A program made the position numbers and the translations under genes. From Novipirellula artificiosorum (lineage in GTDB: Bacteria > Planctomycetota > Planctomycetia > Pirellulales > Pirellulaceae), in assembly GCF_007860135.1 (NCBI RefSeq), contig NZ_SJPV01000008.1, positions 1 to 64,000 on the forward strand: a stretch of 64,000 bases of DNA. Direction: 5' to 3'. The notes under the pieces are model-generated. The model had not been told where the DNA came from and searched no databases. It saw only the letters and a program-made list of their open reading frames with translations. This document shows positions 8,432 through 15,189 of the stretch, piece by piece. Positions within the stretch are counted from its first letter, which is position 1. Every line of letters starts with the position of its first letter.

Positions 8432-8748
8432 CTGATCCTCCTCCAGTAAATGCCTAACACTACTAGGTAATGTAGCATCGTGTCGCTATGCTTGGCAACT
8501 GCCAGCGTCCCAAAAAAATGAAGGTCGTTGATCTTTCGCAGGTGATTTTCTTTCGCCCAACCGACATTGATCGCCTAGCAAAGCGATAACCAGATGACAA
8601 CTAACACAAGCTCGCGAGTATCAGTGCCATGCATCGGAGAGGCGAAGTCGCGCTCGTCGAAAATAGAAAATCTCTCGTCGCCGCCCCGTGACCGCTAGCA
8701 TTCGTCGTGTCAAGAATTGCGCAGTCGATGGTTTCGCGGTCGATCTTG

Positions 8749-8829
8749 AGACACAGAGCAGCAGAGAACCACAGAGGCAGCAGGCTGGTTTCTCGTTTTC
8801 CTCTGTGAGCACCGTGCCTCCGTGTTTTC
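8749..8829. repeat. CACAGAG-type imperfect hairpin, copy 2
   Basis: ACACAGAG, CCACAGAGG on the left; CCTCTGTG and CCTCCGTG on the right. Same plan as 4202-4273 and preceded by the same TTGA(G/A)ACACAGAG start. The remaining bases of 8432-8849 show no gene. Confidence 0.6.
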
Positions 8830-8849
8830 GTTTTTCATCGGTCGCATGT

Positions 8850-9146
8850 GTGAGGTTCTTGGCGTTCGGTTACTTTTTTGAATCGCTCCGGTTTCCTGCG
8901 GCGGTGTTTGTGGTTGTCTCGGCCTACTTGACCAACTTGGCCTTTTATGAACCGCTAGGATTGGCCGCAATGATGGTGACCTTCCTTGAAGAGACAAGGG
9001 ACATGGAGCCGGATCCGGTGTGGGACGAGCGTCTGACTGCGGCCAGCAGCAAGTTCACCGAACTCAAGGATCGGGCAGTCGAAAGCATGTCCGAGTGGAA
9101 CGATCGAGGCAACCGCGATCAAAGTGGCGCTGATGAAAACCAATGA
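8850..9146 (+). CDS. Possible small membrane protein or gene remnant
   Basis: Downstream of the hairpin the frame has protein-like character: one hydrophobic segment (FPAAVFVVVSAYLTNLAFY), then an amphipathic acidic tail (FLEETRDMEPDPVWDERLTA, KFTELKDRAVESMSEW). No ATG lies at a sensible place; a GTG at 8850 is the best start, giving 98 residues. It could be the tail of a gene whose start was replaced by the hairpin. No family recognised. Confidence 0.3.
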   Translation: MRFLAFGYFFESLRFPAAVFVVVSAYLTNLAFYEPLGLAAMMVTFLEETRDMEPDPVWDERLTAASSKFTELKDRAVESMSEWNDRGNRDQSGADENQ

Positions 9147-9201
9147 CGTCGCGGCATCCCGTTTGTTAGGCTTGGCATGCTCTGATTCGGGACTCAACGC
9201 G

Positions 9202-9945
9202 TTACGAGACCTGCCCTCTTGGCTCCGCTTCTCGAGTCGCACAGGGCTCACCCGCTAGGTCGATCGTGAACTCGACGGTCGTCGGTCCTCCCGGTTTGGA
9301 ATCGATCTTCACTGATCCGCCGATCAGATGGGATCGTGATTTCATCGTTCGAACTCCATAGCGGTCAGCCGGCACTTCGTCGGGGGCGAAGCCGACTCCA
9401 TTGTCGGTGATGGCTAACGAAAACTCGTTTCCTCGTTTGGAAGCAGCGACCGTGATCTTGGTCGCTTTGCCATGTCGCAGTGCATTTCGGATCGCTTCGA
9501 CCGAGATTCGGTAAGCGGTGGTGGCGACGGCCATTGGGAGTTGGGTCGATCGATGATCGATTTGCCAATCGATGGCTGGTCGCTGGCCCGATGGATCATC
9601 GATCACGCGGTCAATGGTGCCGCGCGCTGCATCGCTCCAAGAACTGCGGTCGAGTTCCACGGGGTAGGCGGCGTTTAGGATCTGCCGCCCTGTTTGCATC
9701 GCTTCGTCGATCCAATCGGCGACTTGGGCGAGTCGCTTGTGGTCGTGGAGCTCTTTTGATTCGGCGGGTAGATCCTTGGCAGCGGTGTCAAGCAGACGAT
9801 GCAAACCGGCTGAGGCGGCGAACAGAAGCGGTAGGAGCGAGTCATGGATTTCGTGGCCGATCGCTGCACGCTCGGTCTCAATCAGCTGAGTCAGCTGATC
9901 AGAAAGGGCCGAAGGTGATCGAGACGACTCCCCCATCGAGATCAA
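9202..9945 (-). CDS. Cytoplasmic sensor histidine kinase (HisKA_3 type)
   Basis: Two domains are visible: a dimerisation/phosphoacceptor helix with ERAAIGHEIHDSLLPLLF (His34 of the long form is the likely phosphorylated residue), and an HATPase_c domain with EAIRNALRHGK (N box), ITDNGVGFAPD (G1 box) and GVRTMKSRSHLIGG. This is the NarX/DegS-like kinase layout, but with no membrane segment, PAS or receiver domain. A TTG at 9945 overlaps the TGA of the STAS gene; an ATG at 9936 is the alternative start. No LuxR-type response regulator is adjacent. Confidence 0.88.
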   Translation of the reverse strand: MISMGESSRSPSALSDQLTQLIETERAAIGHEIHDSLLPLLFAASAGLHRLLDTAAKDLPAESKELHDHKRLAQVADWIDEAMQTGRQILNAAYPVELDRSSWSDAARGTIDRVIDDPSGQRPAIDWQIDHRSTQLPMAVATTAYRISVEAIRNALRHGKATKITVAASKRGNEFSLAITDNGVGFAPDEVPADRYGVRTMKSRSHLIGGSVKIDSKPGGPTTVEFTIDLAGEPCATREAEPRGQVS

Positions 9946-10307
9946 CCAAACCAGCCTTTCTTGTCAAAGCTCGCCATGGCCTTTTCCTCATTGTCCTGAA
10001 TATCAAATAGCTTGTTCAGCTTGGTGATTTTAAAGACTTCCATCACATTTGGCGAAACCTCGCAGAATTTGAGGTTCACCCCTTGAGCTTTGCATCCTTT
10101 GTTCAACATCACCAGCTTGGTGATCATGGCCGACGACATAAATGAGACGCCACGGAAGACGAGTAACATCTTCTTATGAATCGCTTGCGGGATCATCTCT
10201 TGCAATTCGCGTCCTACTTGCTCGATTCGTTGTGAGTCCAGGATCTTGCTGTCTGTAAAACCGACCACAAGGATTTCATTGTTCGTTTGAGACGTGACAG
10301 CCGACAT
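9942..10307 (-). CDS. STAS-domain protein (anti-sigma factor antagonist-like)
   Basis: The 121-residue protein has the STAS strand/helix order, with FRGVSFMSSAMITKLVMLNK around residues 51-70, where one of Ser58/Ser59 aligns with the phosphorylated serine of SpoIIAA-like proteins. The C-terminal strand/helix (NLKFCEVSPNVMEVFKITKL, NKLFDIQDNEEKAM) also fits. Such proteins switch partner kinases or anti-sigma factors. Here the partner may be the kinase whose start overlaps its stop, which is a non-standard pairing. Confidence 0.88.
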   Translation of the reverse strand: MSAVTSQTNNEILVVGFTDSKILDSQRIEQVGRELQEMIPQAIHKKMLLVFRGVSFMSSAMITKLVMLNKGCKAQGVNLKFCEVSPNVMEVFKITKLNKLFDIQDNEEKAMASFDKKGWFG

Positions 10308-10443
10308 GGGGTGCTTTCAGGAGTTTCTTAGAAGGAATCAGCAGGGACCTGCCCCGCCCAGGGGGCACCATTAGGTTATCACCCCGATCCCCGAAAGGCA
10401 ATTATCTTTACGGCGCCAAACGGAGGATCTGAGAAATCGGTCA

Positions 10444-11190
10444 TCAGCCCAAATCAAAATGGTCAAGCTGATCGACGAGCGCATCGAGTGCGTCTGGAGG
10501 CTGTTGTGGCCGAGCTTCTTTCGGTTGCTGCTTCGATCCCTCGTTCGACGTTTCGCGATAACCGCCCGCTGGGCCTCCGTTGGTGTGGCGCAATGGTAGA
10601 ACGGAGGCCGTTGTGTGTTGCGGTGGACTCGTACGTACAGTGATCGGCGGAGTGGAGCGATCCGTTTGGCTCGGTTCGGTGCGGCGCTCCCTTGCCGCGG
10701 TCGATTGCCCTTCCCGATCGGCGATCAGCGAAAAAGTACGAACCTGTTTTTCATTCAATAATTCCTGCATAGCGTTCCGAATGGCTTGCGGAGAGCCAAA
10801 TTGTCGAAGGTCGAACGCATAGAGGCGGCGAGAGCGGTTTGCGGTTGGCTTAGCGGTTTGCTCGTCGTGGGGGTGCGGAAAGCGAGCACCGCGGAGGCCC
10901 AACTCGGCAAACGCTTCACATAGTGCGGACGGCGATTGCCAATCGAGAATGGCAACGTCCCCTTGAATCAACTCGAGCGACAAGTGGTCGGTGGAATCGG
11001 GCGCAATCTGTTCAGGACGCCCGATCAGCATCAGATCAATCCCAGCGGCTCCCAGCAGTTCGCCAACGATTCGGTCGACGGATTGCAAGCTGCTGCAGTT
11101 TTTGGACGCAGCGGGATCGGTTGGCTCGAAGTCCGCCGTGCTACTTGGAGGCGGTGATTGGACCATCACCACGGTGAGTCGAGTTGCCAT
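10444..11190 (-). CDS. Companion protein of the AAA ATPase, unknown function
   Basis: I chose the ATG at 11190 (MATRLTVVMVQSPPP), which gives 248 residues and a 50-nt overlap with the ATPase gene; a longer frame from 11277 would overlap much more. The N-terminal half (to about 150) looks folded, with strand/helix patches such as LLGAAGIDLMLIGRPEQI, QGDVAILDW and LCEAFAELGLRGARFPHP. The C-terminal half is Ser/Thr/Pro/Gln-rich and probably disordered, ending in an amphipathic helix (LDALVDQLDHFDLG). No known family was recognised. The overlap suggests it works with the ATPase. Confidence 0.7.
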   Translation of the reverse strand: MATRLTVVMVQSPPPSSTADFEPTDPAASKNCSSLQSVDRIVGELLGAAGIDLMLIGRPEQIAPDSTDHLSLELIQGDVAILDWQSPSALCEAFAELGLRGARFPHPHDEQTAKPTANRSRRLYAFDLRQFGSPQAIRNAMQELLNEKQVRTFSLIADREGQSTAARERRTEPSQTDRSTPPITVRTSPPQHTTASVLPLRHTNGGPAGGYRETSNEGSKQQPKEARPQQPPDALDALVDQLDHFDLG

Positions 11191-11845
11191 ATTGTCTCCG
11201 AAGGTGTTCCAAAATGTCGTAGCACTCGAACCAGCATTCACGTAGATTGGCTGCGGTGGTACTGGTTCGGGTTGCAAGGTGATTGCGGATCGTTTTCTTG
11301 ACCTGGTCCGAGAGTCCGCTGAGACGTTGGTCGGTCAGTGCTTCCATCTGATCGGGTGACAGCGTCGTGTTACGGAGTGATTGAAAACCTTGAATCGGGC
11401 GGTGGCTGGTTGCCAAGACATGCACCGCTTTCGCTTGAGCATACCAGCGAACTCTTAGAACGTCGTACCAGGCTAATTGCTCCACGCCGTCGATAACCAA
11501 TAAATCGCTCCTGCCCAAGTGTTTTAGCTCGCTGAAAACCAAGGCCCGGTTTGTGGACGCGTGGCGATAACGCGTCGAGTCACGTTGCCAAGGGGAGAGC
11601 GAGTGCAGTTGGACCTCGCGGACTTGACCGAACCGACGATTCAACAGTGGAGCCAACGACCGAATCAGGGTTGATTTTCCCGTGCCGTGTGGACCTTGAA
11701 TCAGCGAGAAACGGTAGTTCGCGATCTGTTCGGCAAGTTGCAACAGTGCTTCGTCGCGATCCGAGCCGTTGAAGAATTGGTACGCGATCGCACCGGGGCG
11801 TACGAAGCGAGTGGCAAACGGATTCGACGCATCCGTTGCAATCAT
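11141..11845 (-). CDS. ExeA/GspA-like AAA ATPase
   Basis: Walker A is GPHGTGKST at residues 51-59 and Walker B is LLVIDGVEQL at 115-124. It is followed by a sensor-like VLATSHRP near 150 and a C-terminal helical region. The N-terminal NPFATRFVRPGAI and FFNGSDRDEALLQLAEQIAN resemble the entry of ExeA-type ATPases, which act in secretion or as transposition helpers. At 234 residues it is shorter than ExeA and lacks a peptidoglycan-binding domain. Its ATG overlaps the stop of the upstream gene by 4 nt (ATGA). Confidence 0.8.
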   Translation of the reverse strand: MIATDASNPFATRFVRPGAIAYQFFNGSDRDEALLQLAEQIANYRFSLIQGPHGTGKSTLIRSLAPLLNRRFGQVREVQLHSLSPWQRDSTRYRHASTNRALVFSELKHLGRSDLLVIDGVEQLAWYDVLRVRWYAQAKAVHVLATSHRPIQGFQSLRNTTLSPDQMEALTDQRLSGLSDQVKKTIRNHLATRTSTTAANLRECWFECYDILEHLRRQYGNSTHRGDGPITASK

Positions 11846-12396
11846 CCGCTCGACGGGTTGGATTTCGAATTCTTAAACGAGGCCCGTCGAATCATCCGCG
11901 TTCGATGAGCAAGTCCTGCCCGAACGGCCAATCGCCGCGGTTTCATTCCGAGGCTTTTCGACTTGTTGTATTCCGAAGTGACGCTGGCCAGCTTCGCGTT
12001 GTCGATGTCGTCGGATTGCATTTGAGCGACCTGACGACTTGAAACCAAATGAAGGGGATGTTCGCTAACGATTTCCCGTCCCCCTTCAAGGAACAGTCGC
12101 AGCCGGATGCACCAACAGATCCGAACCAAATGGCCGTGATAGCTGAGTGGCGTGCAGGGCAATTTGCAGGAAATGGATTGCGAGTCGGCAATCCCGGTTT
12201 GCCTGAGTTGGTCTTCGTCGAGCCGATGGAAATGATGGACGTGAAGGTCTTCGTCCCCTTTGCCCTCGGTGTGCCAAAGCACCGATAGTTCCAAGCCTTG
12301 CAGTTGGTCGATCGGCACGCGGCTGATTCGCCAATGCACCGTCAAACTTTCGCCTGCTTGATAGACACCATCGACCCTACACAGCGACACGCTCAC
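11842..12396 (-). CDS. Soluble arrestin-like protein, unknown function
   Basis: A GTG at 12396 overlaps the TGA of the upstream gene as GTGA, giving 184 residues; the longer frame to a TTG at 12468 would overlap by 76 nt and is less likely. Residues 1-120 look like an arrestin/Spo0M-type beta sandwich: YQAGESLTVHWRISR, LQGLELSVLWHTEGKG, CKLPCTPLSYHGHLVRICWC. The pattern 'LP-x-(S/T)PLSYhGhlv-I-W' is a hallmark I associate with this fold. The tail after about 130 is basic. The ATPase gene follows with a 4-nt overlap. Confidence 0.7.
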   Translation of the reverse strand: MSVSLCRVDGVYQAGESLTVHWRISRVPIDQLQGLELSVLWHTEGKGDEDLHVHHFHRLDEDQLRQTGIADSQSISCKLPCTPLSYHGHLVRICWCIRLRLFLEGGREIVSEHPLHLVSSRQVAQMQSDDIDNAKLASVTSEYNKSKSLGMKPRRLAVRAGLAHRTRMIRRASFKNSKSNPSSG

Positions 12397-13469
12397 CGCG
12401 GGCTGCGATTCAGCGGCACCCCGGGCGGATGAACGATGACGGGAAAACTTCGGCAGAACGATGGCCAAGGACGGGATTCTCCAGAAACGATGATCTTCCA
12501 GCGGATGGCATTGTGAGAACCGACAAAAGAATGCATGACGTTCTCAGGGAGATCAATGCCCAATTGTTGTTCCCAAGGGGTCTGTGGGTCAACCGCAACA
12601 TCACGCGTATTGCAAATTACTTGGGTGAATGCTTCGTGTTTTTCGACCCGAACATCCGTCCCCTGGCGGTAAAAGGACTCTTCCTCACAACTTAAAACTA
12701 TTTTGAATCTTCTTAGCCGCAAACGTCCCATTTGGCAAACATACACCCGGTAGGTCTCGCCCGGGATCAGCGGATGGTCGCTGATTTCGACGATCGTGGA
12801 TCCCACGCCGGCAATTCGCCGAAGCTGCCCAAGGAACGAGCGAAACGACCAATAGCCAATGCCACCCAAGGGAAGGAGCAAGAAGGTTAAAATGTAGCGG
12901 GGGCGATCGTAATAAAAGCCCGCAACGACGACGGCCAACAAAACGAACCACACCGTGCTCCAAAGCAGTGCCAGCAGTGAGGGGCCGAGAATTCCACCTT
13001 CATCCGCGGTTTTCATCGCCAAGCGATAGGTCAACCGTTCCCCGGGACTGTCGGTCAGTGATCGACCTTGCGGGACACTTGGCAGTTTCGATTCACTGTC
13101 GGACCCTGGGCCAATGATCTCGATTCCCGGCGGACGGCTCAACAAGACCGAGCGATGCTCGTGGCTCGTCGAGATCGCGCTCAACCGATACAACAACCCG
13201 CCCGCCCCCGTGGCAATGGCCGCAATCGACAAAACCCCAAAAACCCAAAAACTCAATGAGCTCGAAAGGGTCTCGGACGAAACCTCGGGGGCACGCTCCG
13301 GTACGAACCAGGCGATCAGGACGATCGAGATGCCGAACACTCCAACCAGAAACAGCGAAGCGTAAAACAACGCTTCGCCTGCAATCCCACCAAGCGAATG
13401 ACCGATTTGCCGTTTTCCCCGTTTCTTGGTCCACGGTTTGGGGATCCGAAGTCGAGGGAAGTGAGGCAT
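12393..13469 (-). CDS. Membrane protein with C-terminal arrestin-like domain
   Basis: This 358-residue protein has two pairs of transmembrane helices (about 30-52, 72-95 and 165-205) followed by a soluble C-terminal domain from about 225. That domain (HPLIPGETYRVYVCQMGRLR, FKIVLSCEEESFYRQGTDVR, VMHSFVGSHNAIRWKIIVSG, SRPWPSFCRSFPVIVHPP) has the beta-sandwich rhythm and the 'hnaIrWkl.v.Ge...wP.f...FPv.V.P' ending of arrestin-like domains. The next protein carries a related domain without membrane helices. It lies 26 nt downstream of the alpha-CTD-like gene. Confidence 0.72.
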   Translation of the reverse strand: MPHFPRLRIPKPWTKKRGKRQIGHSLGGIAGEALFYASLFLVGVFGISIVLIAWFVPERAPEVSSETLSSSLSFWVFGVLSIAAIATGAGGLLYRLSAISTSHEHRSVLLSRPPGIEIIGPGSDSESKLPSVPQGRSLTDSPGERLTYRLAMKTADEGGILGPSLLALLWSTVWFVLLAVVVAGFYYDRPRYILTFLLLPLGGIGYWSFRSFLGQLRRIAGVGSTIVEISDHPLIPGETYRVYVCQMGRLRLRRFKIVLSCEEESFYRQGTDVRVEKHEAFTQVICNTRDVAVDPQTPWEQQLGIDLPENVMHSFVGSHNAIRWKIIVSGESRPWPSFCRSFPVIVHPPGVPLNRSPR

Positions 13470-13495
13470 GGATCAGCAGCTTTCCAGCACCGTGG

Positions 13496-13765
13496 CTAAA
13501 CCGATGCGGTCTTGTGACCGGGGCGATAGAAACCGAGCGATTCGAGCGATGCGTAGACTTCCTCGAGCGTCTTCTCGCCAAAGTTACTGATGCCCAGCAA
13601 CTTTCTCGGCGTTGCATTTAGCAAATCGCGAACCGTCAAGATTCCGGTTTCTTCCAAACAATTCGTCGTACGAACCGAAAGCCCCATTTCGGCAATACTC
13701 AAATCCAGTCGCTCGCGGCGAAGACGAGCTTCCTCTTCCGCATGGCTCAGTGGAATGCGTGTCAT
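13496..13765 (-). CDS. Stand-alone RNA polymerase alpha-CTD-like protein
   Basis: The 89-residue product is little more than the C-terminal domain of RNA polymerase alpha: AEMGLSVRTTNCLEETGILT, VRDLLNATPRKLLGISNFGE, KTLEEVYASLESLGF. The helix-hairpin-helix core that contacts UP-element DNA and activators in RpoA is present; the N-terminal assembly domain is absent. The real rpoA starts at 63721, so this is an additional gene. It leads the overlapping run of arrestin-like and AAA genes and might recruit or regulate transcription, or act as a plain DNA-binding HhH module. Confidence 0.85.
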   Translation of the reverse strand: MTRIPLSHAEEEARLRRERLDLSIAEMGLSVRTTNCLEETGILTVRDLLNATPRKLLGISNFGEKTLEEVYASLESLGFYRPGHKTASV

Positions 13766-13950
13766 TGTCTACAACTCCCTTAATTCAACAATCGTGTCCC
13801 GTCGGAAAAGACTGGCTCGAAGTGAAGCCAGCGGTGTCTGCTGGGCGATGATGGTAGGCAATTGCGGTTCAATTGGCAAACGTTGGCGGAAAAAAACGCG
13901 AGCTTTTTTATTGGGTGATGCTAGCAAGAGAGAGAGGTGGCATCGCCTGG

Positions 13951-15105
13951 TTAGGGACGGGCGAACACGTTGGGCAGTTCCAAAGGTTCCGAGTTCAGCG
14001 CTTCCGGGAAATCCAACTGTCCATCCGCCGCAGCGGGGGGGTTGGATGCCGTCGAATCGCTGGCTTGACGCGTCCGGCCGAGTCGATCTTGATCCAAGAT
14101 TGAATCTCGGGGCGTTGGCTCGGGAAGCCACTGCGACTCGAGGTTCCGCCCCGCATTCGGCGAGGCGGAAATCTCGCTCGCTGACGGTTCGGTCTCGATA
14201 AAGCCAAGGTCGCTGGCCAACGGATTGGCAGCGGCAAAGAACAAACCTGGGGTTACCGGAGCCAGGGTTGCAACCGCGTCGGGGCGGCAGCAGGCTCGTT
14301 GGCTGCGGCAGCATCGCTGGCAGGTTTCGTTCGACTGCCAAAACATCAGTTCGTCGAGACAAGATCGTGTCGAAACGAAGATCCGGTCCCCAGGTTGCAA
14401 TTGGTAATTGGTCGTGGTGTCACCGAGTTGAGTGATCTCGCGGTAGCAAACCGGCAACGTCACGCGACACGAACAAGGCGTCGTGGGACGGGCGAGCAAG
14501 ATCTTGCAGGGGGCCGCATCGCTGGTCAATCCACCGGCGGCTAAGATCCCGTCCAGAACGGTTTCAAAGCCCGATAGCGGATAGCTTCCGGGTGAATTGA
14601 CTTCGCCAAGTACGTAGTAGTGGTGGACCGGTTCGAGCAACCGAATGTTGATCTGCGTTTCTTCTTCGGCGGAATCTGTAATCGTTCGTTCCACCAATTG
14701 CTCGGCTTCCTCGAGCGTCAATCCTGCGACGACACATCGGCCAAATCCGCCCAGATCAATGCTGCCGTCGGCCATCACATGTTGGTCGGCAGGCAAACGC
14801 ACCTCGCTGCCCAAATGAACCGGTTCAACCAATAGCACATCGCCCGGTTCCAGGTAGTGCACTGGGATCACCGAGCGGTTTAGTTCTCGAGGCAATTCGG
14901 CCGCCGTCGGTGAACCATCGAGAACCCGTTCCGCTTGTTCGGTTAGAAAGCTGCCTTTGGGGTAGAGAGACAACCCCAGCGTGCTGCATCCAACAGCCGG
15001 AAGTAAGCAGATGCTGGTAGCGAGAAGAAGGATGCGATGGTTCAATACGTTCTCGCTCAAGGAAGTCAAAGCCGATTCAATCGTTTCATTGAGCGTTATC
15101 GTCAC
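13951..15105 (-). CDS. Polysaccharide export lipoprotein (Wza-like, SLBB domain)
   Basis: A signal peptide with lipobox LPAVGC marks an outer-membrane or periplasmic lipoprotein. The Poly_export domain follows (about 80-160: VHYLEPGDVLLVEPVHLGSE, GSIDLGGFGRCVVAGLTLEE, AEQLVERTIT), then an SLBB domain (HHYYVLGEVNSPGSYPLSG, VLDGILAAGGLTSDAAPCKI). The last ~120 residues are Cys- and Pro-rich and not conserved. The frame's GTG at 15105 gives a long n-region; a TTG at 15045 would give a more normal signal peptide. No glycosyltransferase or Wzc-like kinase is near. Confidence 0.88.
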   Translation of the reverse strand: MTITLNETIESALTSLSENVLNHRILLLATSICLLPAVGCSTLGLSLYPKGSFLTEQAERVLDGSPTAAELPRELNRSVIPVHYLEPGDVLLVEPVHLGSEVRLPADQHVMADGSIDLGGFGRCVVAGLTLEEAEQLVERTITDSAEEETQINIRLLEPVHHYYVLGEVNSPGSYPLSGFETVLDGILAAGGLTSDAAPCKILLARPTTPCSCRVTLPVCYREITQLGDTTTNYQLQPGDRIFVSTRSCLDELMFWQSNETCQRCCRSQRACCRPDAVATLAPVTPGLFFAAANPLASDLGFIETEPSASEISASPNAGRNLESQWLPEPTPRDSILDQDRLGRTRQASDSTASNPPAAADGQLDFPEALNSEPLELPNVFARP

Positions 15106-15189
15106 GCGTTGATGGGTTTTGTGGTAACAAATGGGGCGACATGCATTGTCGGCACGACCGGAAAGGTCTTCCTTTGTTTCGTAATCGAT

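Noticed and set aside
10575..10615. tRNA-like stretch (GGCCTCCGTTGGTGTGGCG...) with hairpin
   Set aside because: No acceptor stem, anticodon or T-arm; it lies inside a coding gene and the hairpin is short.
13895..13920. Possible intrinsic terminator (GAGCTTTTTTATTGG)
   Set aside because: The apparent stem does not pair well beyond the A/T runs.
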